A stretch of DNA of 64,000 bases from the NCBI GenBank assembly GCA_036924085.1, contig JAVGWX010000002.1:46246666-46310665 (forward strand). The letters run 5' to 3'. Of this stretch, positions 35,372 through 46,069 are shown piece after piece. This stretch comes from Ariolimax columbianus. Its lineage: Eukaryota > Mollusca > Gastropoda > Stylommatophora > Arionidae. Position 1 is the first letter of the stretch. The number at the start of each line of letters is the position of its first letter. The translations under genes were made by a program, and so were the position numbers. A model generated the notes under the pieces. It had not been told where the DNA came from and searched no databases. It was given only the letters and a program-made list of their open reading frames with translations.

Positions 35372-35739
35372 TCTTCTTCTTCTTCTTACGCTGTCAGACG
35401 TCGACCTTTATTTTTTCGAAAAAAGCAGCGGTCATCCTGAGGCTGTCGACACTGCCATAAAGCCTGTCTAGTGTTGCCACTGGTGATGGCCACATCTGCT
35501 CTCTCTGGTCCTCGTATGTCGGGCAGTTTTGCAGCAAATGCTCAGCGGTCATTTTCCCTGTACCACACGAGCATTCGTCAGTGCCACCTATCTTCAATTT
35601 GTTGAATAGTCTATTGTGACCTGCTCTCTTCTGTTCAACTGGTAATAGGCATCGTTTTTGGTGTAGCCAGTATGTTCTGTTTCCCCATTTGGTCATGTAT
35701 CTAGCTCTAATAAGCCGTTTTGACTCTTCGTATCGCAAT
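35372..35739 (-). pseudogene. 5'-truncated copy C of the GAA-tailed LINE
   Basis: The minus strand starts at YEESKRLIRARYMTKWG and ends at KIKVDV, a stop and a (GAA)n tail. Two internal deletions remove most of the QVVVFRLRTG segment and the RYH segment before LFNKLKIGGT, but the frame is kept. The Cys/His cluster DECSCGTGK...EHLLQNCP is intact. Direct repeats CCTGTTATCT (35362-35371 and 35740-35749; 13 bp if one mismatch is allowed) flank it as a TSD. RT and RNase H are absent, so it is non-functional. Confidence 0.88.
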
Positions 35740-35748
35740 CCTGTTATC

Positions 35749-35855
35749 TAACCCGAATCCTGACCATAACCGTAATCTTAACCGTAAACCTAACCCTAAC
35801 CATAACCCTAACCCTAACCATAATCTAACCCTACAACTAACTATAACCCTAACCT
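35749..35855. repeat. Degenerate interstitial telomere repeat (CCCTAA)n
   Basis: About 105 bp of TAACCC/CCTAAC-type units, including CCTAACCCTAACCATAACCC, with interspersed changes (ACCGTAA, CCATAA). Its left end touches the TSD of LINE copy C. The hexamer is the TTAGGG telomere type. Confidence 0.85.
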
Positions 35856-36189
35856 TTTGAAAAACGGAATATAACAATCTTTTCTACATTTCTGTCTTTA
35901 TCTAAGTTTTTACTTATTTATTTAAAATAAAATTACCAGTCATCCCCTTGACCATGGGCATCTATATAGATGGACATGCCTTAACCCGAAATGGAATGTC
36001 ATGTGACGTACGATAGAAGCCCAGGGAACTCTGAAATAAATTAAGACGCAAGTACCACGCTTCCTAGTCTTAATCTCCATCTCGATTTGTTGTTGCTTTG
36101 TTCCCTCCCCTGAGTCTCTGATTACTTTTTGCCTTCATCAGTTCACATCACCTCCAGCTGTGTTCATTTAGTTTTTTTTCTGTTCACCA

Positions 36190-36530
36190 AGTCAGTGTTT
36201 AATATTACCTCTAAAGTAATGACTTTCTCTGCATCATCTCTCGCTGTTTTGGTGTCATTTAGTTCTCTTTCTCGTCAGTGTAATATTACCTCTAAAGTAA
36301 TGACTTTCTCAGCCTCATCTCTCGCTGTTTTTGGTGTCATTTAGCTCTCTTCTCCAAGTCAGTGTTTAATGTAAAGTAATGACTTTCTCTGCCTTATCCC
36401 TAGATGTTCTAGTGTCATTTATTTCTCTTTGACAAGTCAGTGTTTAAAGTAATGATTTTCTATCCCTAATCTCTAGATGTTCTGGCGTCATTTAGTTCTC
36501 TTCCCTAAGTCAGTGTTTAATATTACTTGG
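36190..36530. repeat. ~80-bp degenerate tandem repeat (4-5 units)
   Basis: Units start with GTCAGTGTTTAATATTACCT, then AAAGTAATGACTTTCTCTGC and GTGTCATTTAGTTCTCTT. Starts lie near 36192, 36276, 36359, 36438 and 36509. Confidence 0.8.
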
Positions 36531-37140
36531 ACCTTGCTGTTACATGGTTGCGAACACAAGCAAGTTTGTACTGTGATCCGTTCCGTTCCACAAGCACTCT
36601 CCACACATCCCTACGTGTCTGGTATGACATCTTCTAGTCGTGTTTGCACACCATGAGAATGAAGATTCTGTCCACATGCCGTCACTGCACCCTTCCCTCC
36701 TAATCACCCCTGTAACTAAATCAACCGCTGAACAAGCTTGAAGGACAGGTCTCTACGGCTTCTCCAGGGCCGTGCCACGGCACTGTGTCATGACTTGTCA
36801 GCTCTCCCCGTCCGTCACCGGCAGGGTACCCGTCACTTTTTGTAGGCTTTACACTAGGTTATTTAGTTCTGGCGTTCAAGTCTATCCAGATGTCTGCTCT
36901 TTCATATATCACTTGCTCTTAGATATATCACTGTGATACTGTGTTGTGTGCACTGGATAATAATGTGAAGTATAAGGGGAACAGTTGTCGCACTTTCATC
37001 TTTATATTTCCAGGAACCGTTCTGATTCTGTGAAATATGTGTTCGTGGATGGCATTTTGTGTTCATTTAGTACATAAGTCGGCAGCCTTTCTTAGGGGGC
37101 AAGGGCCAGAGAGAGATGCGCCAAGTGGGGACGACGTTTA
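36531..37140. other. Unassigned
   Basis: No coding or repeat evidence was recognised before the microsatellite block. Confidence 0.4.
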
Positions 37141-37152
37141 TATAAATGCAAA

Positions 37153-37190
<38 letters not shown>

Positions 37191-37198
37191 CTACCTAC

Positions 37199-37241
<43 letters not shown>

Positions 37242-37460
37242 ACTATCTATCTATCTATCTATCTATCTATCCATCCATCCATCCATCCATCCATCCATCC
37301 ATCAATCTAATCTAATCTAATCTAATCTAATCTAATCTAATCTAATCTAATCTAATCTAATCTAATCTAATCTAATCTAATCTAATCTAATCTAATCTAA
37401 TCTAATCTAATCTAATCTAATCTAATCTAATCCATCCATCCATCCATCCATCCATCTATC
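37153..37460. repeat. Compound microsatellite (CT)n(ATCT)n(ATCC)n(AATCT)n(ATCC)n
   Basis: Consecutive blocks of CT, ATCT, ATCC, about 25 perfect copies of the pentamer AATCT (37304-37431), then ATCC again. The pentamer block is flanked by the same ATCC motif on both sides. Confidence 0.96.
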
Positions 37461-37639
37461 TAGCTATGTCTGCTTGCCTGTCTGCTTGCCTGTCTGTCTC
37501 TCTGCTGTGTCTGTTTGTCTATCTATCTTTCTTATTCAACTCTTATTTAATAGCAGAAATGAATTAACCTAGTTATCAGTGATATATCAATAAAGAGATT
37601 TTCAAACAAAACTATATATAAATTGCTGACCACATCTCT

Positions 37640-37850
37640 GAGAGAGGCTGCGTGGCCTAGGGGTGAAACTCGCTCGCCTTTCAGAATCCCAACGATTCGA
37701 TTCCCACTTGTGTCCAGTTTGGCAGACACTGGTTTTTTTTTCTTGTGCGAATGCTCCTCCACGTACGGAAAGTTATGGCAACCTACCGTACTGCACACTT
37801 GCCAATAAACTTATAACAGCCAATTAGGTGGCGGTTGCAAGAAAGCTACG
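37640..37850 (+). repeat. SINE2: tRNA-headed repeat, copy 1
   Basis: The head has GTGGCCTAGGGGTGAAACTC (A-box-like) and CGATTCGATTCCC (B box), and is followed by the body CAGTTTGGCAGACAC, CACGTACGGAAAGTTATGGC and CTGCACACTTGCCAATAAAC. The body recurs inverted at 42770-42905. A true tRNA gene is unlikely because the anticodon arm and acceptor stem do not form. Confidence 0.7.
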
Positions 37851-38189
37851 TTCTGTAAAGGACCCCTTCTTTAGTGCAGACTTTGCAGCACGAGTTGGGG
37901 TTATCGTTTAACACCACCATTACAATGATTTGGCAGATTTCGCTCCATACGATTGAGAATGTGTTTGTATTGACTTTATCAGGTCAAGTTTAATTTGGAA
38001 GGAAAATTTATTAGCATCATGTGATCTCATCTTTACAATAGGGCTAACCTTAATGCAGCTAGTACCAGTTGCATTCTTACCTTCATGATACGTTCCAACC
38101 GTTGACCCAGTGTCATTGGACAGTGTGATGATAGCCATCCTACAATAAACATTCAACAGGACCAACTGAATGACGCAAGAAGTCTGCCG
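37851..38189. other. Unassigned
   Basis: Nothing recognised. Confidence 0.4.
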
Positions 38190-38545
38190 GAGTATTTGTG
38201 TATGACAAGGACAAGAATATCACCATTGCCCCACAGAGAGCATGTCGTAAGAAGCGACTAACTGTGTGACATGACACAACACCAGTCACGGTTAGGTGGT
38301 TTGTCAAGAGCATCATAGATGGCGCCTAACAGGCTGCGGGTCTACTTTGCTCTAGTGTTTTATTCTATAAAGATGGACCCGCACATCGATTAACCACCCT
38401 TCGCGGCACTTGTCCCAAAGCAGCAGAGTAATAAGCTGCTCGAGTAAAGCCCGCGAGGCATGAAATCCTCCCCCTGGCTACATCCAGCCCATACCAGAGA
38501 TGAGACCTGCATCTGCCCGTTTAGTAGTACCCTCAACTAAGAACG
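38190..38545 (+). repeat. Dispersed repeat DR-B, longest copy
   Basis: Contains in order AGAGAGCATGTCGTAAGAAG, CACGGTTAGGTGGTTTGTC, ATGGCGCCTAACAGGCTG, AAGATGGACCCGCACATCGA, ACTTGTCCCAAAGCAGC, AGCTGCTCGAGTAAAGCCCG and GATGAGACCTGCA. These link the 16690, 18640 and 55635 copies into one family. Confidence 0.8.
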
Positions 38546-38597
38546 ACTGAGAAGAATGAGCACTGCATTTATGGTTAGGAAAGATCACTCACTGAAG

Positions 38598-38939
38598 AGG
38601 GATCAAGATGCTGAACAGCGCATGAGCTGCAGTGGTCAGCGACCCATAGCTGACTGCTAGCATCAGGGCCAGCGAACCAGAGCTGCCAAGACCCTTCTAC
38701 ACCCCCACGCGGTGATCCTGGATAACAGTCTGCAACAGAGCAGACTGGCTAAGGAGAAGGGATCGAAGAGGGAAGGCTAACCCAAAAAATGTTTGCTGAA
38801 GTCGGATTGTTGGACCGAAAGGTGCAAATATCGCAGTCAAGCTGTAAACTACGACACAACGCATTCCGTTCTCTGGACTACATTCTGCTACTTAAGCCCT
38901 TTCACGGTTTGGTAGCGGAAGATTGAGAACGAACGAAGC
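38598..38939 (+). mobile_element. Retroposon DR-C, copy 2, with ~12-bp TSD
   Basis: A 342-bp unit, reverse complement of the 9152-9601 insertion, with one instead of four 33-bp motifs. It ends in GAACGAACGAAG. Direct repeats CACTCACTGAAG (38586-38597) and CACTGACTGAAG (38940-38951) flank it, differing at one base. Confidence 0.78.
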
Positions 38940-38984
38940 CACTGACTGAAGAACGGAACTGATAAACCCACTAGAGCAACCGAA

Positions 38985-39205
38985 GATGCAGCGAATGAAC
39001 TGACAGCAACCAGCGACTCTGGCTACCTGCATCAGGGTCAGCGAACCACAGCTGACCAAGACCCTGTTACGCATCCTAGTGGTGACTAAAAGAATATGGA
39101 TCGCAGAAAGCTGAAATTGGATGTGTTGGTCCGGAGGGCTGTATATTGCAACTTTGCTGTAAACCATGAGGCAACGTCCTTTTTAGGACAAACGCCGAAG
39201 AAGAA
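38985..39205 (+). repeat. Diverged DR-C copy 3
   Basis: Carries ATCAGGGTCAGCGAACCACA, an AAGACCCTGTTACGC block, a GTTGGTCCGGAGGGCTGTA block and the end GCCGAAGAAGAA, in the same order and strand as copy 2 but clearly older. Confidence 0.6.
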
Positions 39206-40220
39206 TGACCCACTCGCATCCTGACACAATTTTATGGAGAAAAATGTCTTTCATGAGCATGGCGGTCTAAATGCTTCTGACAAATCGTCTGCCGTACACA
39301 CTTATGATTATCAGATAGCTGTCTTGGGGCCCATCTCAACCTACTTTCCTATAACCGAGGTCACCATGGACAATTGTGCGCGCAGTGCCGTGACTCGTGT
39401 TGAAATCTACGGCTATTTGATCAATAGTGACTCGCCTGTTGCCACAGACCTACTGGACGATCTGTTATTTCACTGTCTGTTGCCATGCTTGCTGATCTCA
39501 CACGACGCGGTTCATCAATGACGTTTTGTCACCCGTTCTGAAATATTTCTACCCATTCATACACTATCCTCTGACTCAAACAGTATCTCCATACTGAATC
39601 TTCATTCTAGATTTCACAAGGTTTCACACCCCCTGACCATAAAAAACAAAACAATAACGCCTCGTTTATACTCCCAAGGTGCAAGTCGACAGTGTATGTT
39701 ATATATTATATTGCGCATGCGCATACTGCTCGATCGTCACAATCTCTACATGGAGTATTGCTAAAGAGTCATTTTGTGTTCTGAAATACGATTGTCCCAT
39801 TGTACATACTAAGCCGTGCAATTTATAATAAAATTGCTGTTACTTAATGATTGTTCCTCGTGTGTGTGTGCGCACGCGCGACATTATATCAATAATAGCT
39901 GGATTACTGACACGGTCTACCTACAAGGAGTGTTACATAAGGTGAACAGTGTTTTGTCTTGTCCCTTTTTCACTCCAACAGGATTATAGGGCCAGCACTA
40001 CAGTTGGCCTCTTTTATGAAGCCTGCATGCAATGTGTGTGCTTCTTGCAGGGTTTTTTTTTGTTGGGGGGGGGGGGGGGGGGAAGAGGTGTTGTGTAATA
40101 ATTTGTTTTAGATGATGCGGCTACTAGCCCCATGCACAACTCCCTTTAGTCGTAGCAGAGGTGAGCCAATGTTTCTTCCTAAATAGGTATTTGCTATTAA
40201 CTGGGCGAACGAGAGTAAAA
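39206..40220. other. Unassigned; G-run at 40063-40081
   Basis: A 95-codon open frame at 39234-39521 has no recognisable domain and its length is expected by chance. A long G-run lies near 40063-40081. Confidence 0.4.
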
Positions 40221-40224
40221 TAAA

Positions 40225-40490
40225 TAAAGTCCGATAGCAGACACTGCTGTGGAGGGTGAAGTATTAGAGACTTCATTGTACGAAAACACACCTTGTTTAT
40301 GAGGTGGAAGGGGAGGGGGGGGGGGGAGGAGTTACTGTCCTCGCTGCCTTTTCTTCCATAACTACAGGTCAGGTACTCATTTGTTTACAAACGAATCTAT
40401 TTACAGAGTTGAACCAGTACCTTTGCTTTGAAAAATAAACGAGTGAGTGCTCTACACTAATGAGGCACCCGAGCGAGAATACCACATTAA
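40225..40490 (-). repeat. SINE1, copy (minus strand)
   Basis: Shares ACACCTTGTTTATGAGGTGG, CTCGCTGCCTTTTCTTCC and AGGTCAGGTACTCATTTG-like blocks with 41225-41450 in the same orientation. The right end GAGTGCTCTACACTAATGAG is the reverse complement of an A box. Confidence 0.65.
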
Positions 40491-40764
40491 AAACGGTGTA
40501 CTACGTTAACCGAACTTCAGAGAGAGAGAAAGAGAGTGAGAGAAAGGGAGAGTCCGGAGTGTGTGCGTGCGTGCGTGTGCTTGTGCGCGCGTGTGTGGGT
40601 GTGTGTGTATATATATATATATATATGGATGGATAGAGAGATAGATATAGATTATCCTGTGTTGTTCTCGTTTGTCCATTCCTTAATAACGTGTATTTCT
40701 TGTGCAACAACATCCTGTAACTCAAATTACGATAATGTGCTACAACACCTTGTAACTCAAATTA

Positions 40765-41110
40765 AAAAAGGGAGTTCTCGGATGTTACGTGGAACCAGTA
40801 CTAGCATACGGTAACGAATATTGGATAGTCGTATGGCAAACATGGATCATTGGAGGAAACGGGAATATGGATCTACAGAAGGATGCTGTGAATATCGTGG
40901 ATTGCAAAGAAAGCTAATAACGTGGTACTTGAAGAAGCACAGAGGCAAAGGCAGCTTATGGCACAAATCAGGACAAGGCAGTCATCAAGTTTCATGCACA
41001 TCATGAGATGAGGCGGACTTGAATACACGGTGTCAACGGGTAGAATCGCAGGGAAGAGAGACATAGGGAGGCAGAGTGACAAAATATTTGGACAGTTTCA
41101 AGTAATGGCA
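40765..41110 (+). pseudogene. Non-LTR RT C-terminal pseudogene, same family as 7320-7717
   Basis: Frameshifted pieces read CYVEPVLAYGNEYW (compare CYVEPVLTYGSESW at 7.6 kb on the minus strand), then HIMRRGGLEYTVSTGRIAGK-like and RDIGRQSDKIFGQF, which correspond to HVMRRGGLEHIVTTGK and GRHREKMLDSL in the other copy. Stops and indels are frequent. Here the GRQxxKI segment is present once and is not expanded into a minisatellite, which makes it a useful comparison. Confidence 0.65.
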
Positions 41111-41224
41111 TTCGGAACGAACGACGACGGGTCTGATAAACGGCATACGTGATGATAAGAAGAGCGGAAGATCCATTATCGCCAACCGGTAGAGCACATG
41201 ATGATGGTTTAGGTGGCGATGTCA

Positions 41225-41450
41225 AGGTAAAGGTATTCGCGTAGAAGACACTGCTGTCAGGGATACTTCACTATACGAGTTCACAGCTTGTTTATGAGAT
41301 GGGATGGCCAGTTCCCTTTCTCGATGCCTTAACTCCCCTAACAGTAAGCCAGGTACCTATTTACAGCCGATCGATTGGAGCGTGCCGGTAACACGAGTTG
41401 AACCTTTGCTATAAAGAGCAAGTGCTCTACCACTAGGCAAACCACAATCA
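41225..41450 (-). repeat. SINE1, best copy (minus strand)
   Basis: Read on the minus strand: GCCTAGTGGTAGAGCACTTG (A box), AAAGGTTCAACTC (B box), then CGGCTGTAAATAGGTACCTG, AGTTAAGGCATCGAGAAAGG and CATCCCATCTCATAAACAAG. The polymerase III boxes and repeated body support a tRNA-derived SINE. Confidence 0.75.
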
Positions 41451-41459
41451 GGGTGTAAT

Positions 41460-42730
41460 ATAGGTACATGCCTTATTTTGTTCTTCTGTCAAACTTCTTG
41501 TTGGTACTCTCACTATAGACAGAACAAGGATACCAGTTACACAGGAGGTCTCCCTATACGGTACGTGCATAATTGCATTGAGCTATCAGGATCGGCTAAT
41601 TAGTTTCAACTGTCACAATGAGCAAGATACGCAGAGTGGCTATCCACCGGTCATTCCAATTAGTAAGGCGTGTACGTGCTTATGGGCGGTTTCTTTCTTC
41701 GGTGCGAATTGTACTTGCCTCGTGATTGATCCTTATGAAGCAGAGGGCGGTAAATATAGAAAGCATGTATACATTGAAGAATGTTGGTAGGTGTTGTTTT
41801 CTTGGCGATTCGCGTTTATCGTGATGATGTTGCTGGCCGCATAAACAACCATTTTTAGTCGCCTTTTACCACATGTTTGGAAAGTTGCTGTGGTTCTATT
41901 ATTTCCTCTCTGGATACCACTATATTCATTTATCGCTTACTTTAGATCAGGCACGTACAACTGTACAAAGAGCTTGTGCCGGGTAGAAAACTTTCAATAT
42001 ATCGGCGGGCCAAACCACTTGATGTTATTTTTTTTTTAAATTTAGGTATTGGGTTTTATTTGACCAAAAATCTCACGTTTTTGTAAACAGGCATGAAGTC
42101 ATTACTTCAAATTATGACACAAGTATTGCAAATGTACGAGTGGATTAAGCAGTCAAACATAGGTTCCGTGCTATTTATTATTTCATGATTATTTTAACGA
42201 TTACAATTGTTTAGGGTTCGCTCTACAAATAAAAGTCAACTTAAGACAGGATAACCGCATTCAATGGGTCGTTTGAGATTTCATGTCTCACATAAGACGG
42301 TCAATGTTCGAGGAAATAACTGAAGTTACAACACTCTAAGCGATTTATAAATGTGGATCCGTTATTATGGTTCTCGTTTTAGATTTAACTAGCTTCATTC
42401 TAGAAAATAATTGCTCGCAGGTGTGTTCTTCCAAATGACGTTATTCTCTTCCGAGCAAAGGTTGTCAATTTCAGATACATAAATATTTATTAAAGACGTT
42501 GATTTTTGTCTTCAAATTTAAATTCTCTTGCAGTTTTGTTAGTTCTATTTACGAAGAAGATGAAACTTGTTACAATCAACATGAAATGAATAAGAGACGA
42601 CTTGTAAATTTGTTTCTTGTTCTGGAAAATAAGGAACTTTGTGTTAAAATTCGTAATTCAACGTCTTCAACTCGTGCACAAATGAATCACAATCAAAATT
42701 ATTATTATGGTTCACAAATCTGAAAATAAG
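41460..42730. other. Unassigned
   Basis: AT-rich, no recognised repeats. The short Asn/Lys-rich frames (e.g. 42499-42723) look like composition effects. Confidence 0.4.
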
Positions 42731-42736
42731 CAATTA

Positions 42737-42770
42737 GCATGTCCTTTATTGCAGAACGTCGCTCTTACAA
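42737..42770 (+). repeat. 3'-terminal scrap of the 17.5-kb RT family
   Basis: GCATGTCCTTTATTGCAGAA and the following CGTCGCTC match the GCATGTCCTTTGTAGAACGTCGCTC end at 17547. Confidence 0.5.
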
Positions 42771-42905
42771 TTGCCAACCTATTTTGCTGTTACAAGTTCC
42801 ATGGCAAGTGTGCAGTAGGATAGGTTGCCATTATTGTCCGTACGTAGTAAACCCATCGTACCAAGAAAAATCAACGTGTCTGCCAAACTGAACACGGCGG
42901 GATTG
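42770..42905 (-). repeat. SINE2, copy 2 (body only)
   Basis: Reverse complement of the 37640 body: CAGTTTGGCAGACACG, TACGTACGGACAATAATGGC, CTACTGCACACTTGCCATGG. The tRNA-like head is missing. Confidence 0.7.
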
Positions 42906-43148
42906 TGAAAACGCTTCACATGTGTTTGAGCGTGACGAGTATCGCCTATCCTTAGTTGACTTTCCCAGAATCGAAGTTTATTCTCAAATAACCCGAATCA
43001 ACAAACTGTCTTTAAGTTTGTAACTGAGCATTGAGTTCATTAAGATGAATTGTAATGTCTGCAATAATTGCTAGATTACATAGCCAGCTTTTGCTTTCCA
43101 ATCCCTAATGTTGTTTTCCTTTCGTATCCCTTCGAGTTTAGCAACAGT

Positions 43149-43782
43149 TTCTTCTTCTTCTTCTTCTTCTTCTTCTTCTTCTTCTTCTTCTTCTTCTTCT
43201 TCTTCTTCTTCTTCTTCTTCTTCTTCGTACGCTGTCAGACGTCAACTTGAATTTGTTCGAAGAAAGCAGCGGTCATCCTGAGGCTGTCAACATTGCCATA
43301 GAGCTTGTATAGTGTTGCCACTGGTGATGGCCACATGTGCTTTCTCTTATCCTCGTATGTCGGGCAATTTTGCAGCAGATGTTCAGCGGCCATTTTCCCT
43401 GTACCACAGGTGCATTCGTCAGTGCCACCTATCTTCAGTTTATTGAATAGATGGTACCTCAGTCTGTTGTGTCCTGTGCGGAGTCTAAAGACCACGACCT
43501 GTCCTCTTCTGTTCAACTGGTAATAGGCATCTTTTTTTTGTGTAGCCAGTATGTTCTGTTTCCCATTTGGCCATGTATCTGGCCCTAATAAACCTTTTGG
43601 ACTCTTCGTAGGTCACACTAGAATCTGGTTGTGGTAGTCTTGCACCTTCTTTTGCTAGTCTGTCTGCCTCCTCTTTACCTTGGATGTTACAGTGGGATGG
43701 AACCCACTGTACCGCTACTCTTTTTGGCGCGGACTGCTGGCACAGTTGACAGAGTACTGCTCTTAAATCATTAAGTTCAAGC
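43149..43782 (-). pseudogene. 5'-truncated copy D of the GAA-tailed LINE with a 26-unit tail
   Basis: The minus strand runs from the RNase H region (LNDLRAV...QSAPKRV, VPSHCNIQG) through RRGQVVVFRLRTGHNRLRYH and DECTCGTGKMAAEHLLQNCP to the stop, followed by a pure (GAA)26 tail (43149-43226 as TTC on the plus strand). A longer T-run near 43532-43540 shifts the frame relative to the other copies, so it is broken. No clear TSD was found by eye. The tail is the longest of the family here. Confidence 0.87.
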
Positions 43783-44037
43783 GCCTAAGTTTGACGCAAT
43801 CATTTGCTGAAGCTTTATCAGCTGATATCCCGTTTAGCATCTCCCACTCAAGGTATGGCGGACCAGATTCAGTATCATTTGGATGTCCTCGCAGACTGGA
43901 TAAAAACAGGTCAAATGACCGTATGCGGGTCGTAGGTTGCACATTCCTGCTTCAGACAAATAACACAGACAAACATACACAGACTATTATATCAGTAGCA
44001 TTTTACTCGTTGCCAAGAAGATATCTAGGAGCAATAT
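43783..44037. other. Unassigned
   Basis: Spacer between LINE copy D and the 44-bp array. Confidence 0.4.
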
Positions 44038-44290
44038 AAAGACTACGAACAGGCAGGTCAGTGCAGATCAAGGGACAATATTCAGACTATGAGCATGCAG
44101 GTCACAGCAGATCAAAGAACAATATTTAGACTATGAGCATACAGGTCACTGCAGATCAAAGGACACTATTCAGACTATGAGCATACGGGTCACTGTAGGT
44201 CAAGGGACAATATTCAGACTATGAACATACAGGTCACTGCAGATCAAAGGACAATATGTAGACTATGAGCATACAGGTCATTGCAGACTA
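44038..44290. repeat. 44-bp tandem repeat (~5-6 units)
   Basis: The unit contains AGACTATGAGCATACAGGTC and GCAGATCAAAGGACAATAT with scattered substitutions. Confidence 0.88.
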
Positions 44291-44598
44291 AAACATATGT
44301 TTAACAAATACAAAATCAGCCCATATAAGAAGAACAAACAATATAATATATTCTTTAAGAATGTCGGCTCCACAAGTGGAGCAGAGGGGCAACATGGCCC
44401 TCTCCAACCCAGGTAAGAAATGAACTGTATTGCGACAAGAGAAGTCTGATTCGGCCGTCAAGTTTATGGGGGAAATAAATATCTCTGTCCCGTCTTCCCT
44501 AAGTGTAAGAGAGGTACCACATTTACAATTGGGTGAAGACTGCTTATTATTGACAACCTCACAATATAACGACTATTGCTATAAAACCGCACTGCAAG

Positions 44599-46065
44599 TG
44601 ACTGGAGCCAGGCTTTCCTAGAAGCTGGTTAGGGCAAGCCAAATGTAGTGTTGGATCTATAGATCGAGTGACTGGAATCAGGCTTTTTTAGAAGCTGGTT
44701 AGGGCAAGCCAAATGAAGTGTTGGATCTATAGATCGAGTGACTGGAATTAGGCTTTTTTAGAAGCTGGTTAGGGCAAGCCAAATGTAGTGTTGGATCTAT
44801 AGATCGAGTGACTGGAATCAGGCTTTCTTAGAAGCTGGTTAGGGCAAGCCAAATGTAGTGTTGGATCTATAGATCTAGTAACTGGAATCAGGCTTTCTTA
44901 GAAGCTGGTTAGGGCAAGCCAAATGTAGTGTTGGATCTATAGATCGAGTGACTGGAATCAGGCTTTCTTAGAAGCTGGTTAGGGCAAGCCAAATGTAGTG
45001 TTGGATCTATAGATAGTGTAACTGGAATCAGGCTTTCTTAGAAGCTGGTTAGGGCAAGCCAAATGTAGTGTTGGATCTATAGATCGAGTGCCTGGAATCA
45101 GGCTTTCTTAGAAGCTGGTTAGGGCAAGCCAAATGTAGTGTTGGATCTATAGATCGAGTAACTGGAATCAGGCTTTCTTAGAAGCTGGTTAGGGCAAGCC
45201 AAATGTAGTGTTGGATCTATAGATCGAGTGACTGGAATCAGGCTTTCTTAGAAGCTGGTTAGGGCAAGCCAAATGTAGTGTTGGATCTATAGATCGAGTG
45301 ACTGGAATCAGGCTTTCCTATAAGCCGGTACTGGGAGCTAAACTCAGTGTTGGATCTATAGATCATGTGACTGGAATCAGGTTTTCCTATAAGCCGGTAC
45401 TGGGAGCTAAACTCAGTGTTGGATCTATAGATCATGTGACTGGAATCAGGTTTTCCTATAAGCCGGTACTGGGGGCTAAACTCAGTGTTGGATCTATAGA
45501 TCATGTGACTGGAATCAGGTTTTCCTATAAGCCGGTACTGGGAGCTAAACTCAGTGTTGGATCTATAGATCATGTGACTGGAATCAGGTTTTCCTATAAG
45601 CCGGTACTGGGAGCTAAACTCAGTGTTGGATATATGCTTCAACTAATTACTGAAGTTGACTACGGTAAGCCAAATGCAGTGTTGGACCTATAGATCATGT
45701 GACTGGAATCATACTTTCATAGAAACTGGTCATGGGAGTTAAACTCAGTGTTTGGTCTCTGCTTCAACTAATGACTGAAATCATACTTTCATAGAAGCTG
45801 GTCATGGGAGTTAAACTCAGTGTTTGGTCTCTGCTTCAGCTAATGACTGAAATCATACTTTCATAGAAGCTGGTCCTGTGAGCTAAACTTAGTGTTAGAT
45901 CTCTGATTCAACCAATGACTGAAACCATACTTTTCTAGAAGCTGGTCCTGTGAGCTAAACTCAGGGTTGGGTCTCTGCTTAAACTAATGACTGAAACCAT
46001 ACTTTCCTAGAAGCTGGTCCTGTGAGCTAAACTCAGTGTTGGGTCTTTGCTTCAAACTAATGAAG
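44599..46065. repeat. 70/69/~66-bp tandem array with three unit subfamilies
   Basis: Ten 70-bp units (AGCTGGTTAGGGCAAGCC type) run to 45300. Five 69-bp units (CCGGTACTGGGAGCTAAACT type) follow to ~45640, one mosaic unit sits at ~45640-45700, then about five older ~66-bp units (TGGTCATGGGAGTTAAACTC, CTCTGCTTCAACTAATGAC) follow. Most units of the first two types carry the 12-bp perfect palindrome GATCTATAGATC. Because 69 is a multiple of three, 23-residue frames stay open on both strands at 45259-45693; I read these as by-products. Confidence 0.95.
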
Positions 46066-46069
46066 TGAT

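Noticed and set aside
37640..37720. Functional tRNA gene
   Set aside because: Good A/B boxes but no matching acceptor or anticodon stem; its body recurs at 42770.
39234..39521. 95-codon single-copy ORF as a gene
   Set aside because: Length is expected by chance in 64 kb, with no domain, splice or promoter support.
43149..43226. Independent (TTC)n microsatellite
   Set aside because: It sits exactly at the 3' end of LINE copy D in the position of the GAA tail of every other copy.
45259..45693. 23-residue repeat proteins on both strands
   Set aside because: Both frames result from the 69-bp period; neighbouring 70-bp units of the same array do not keep a frame.
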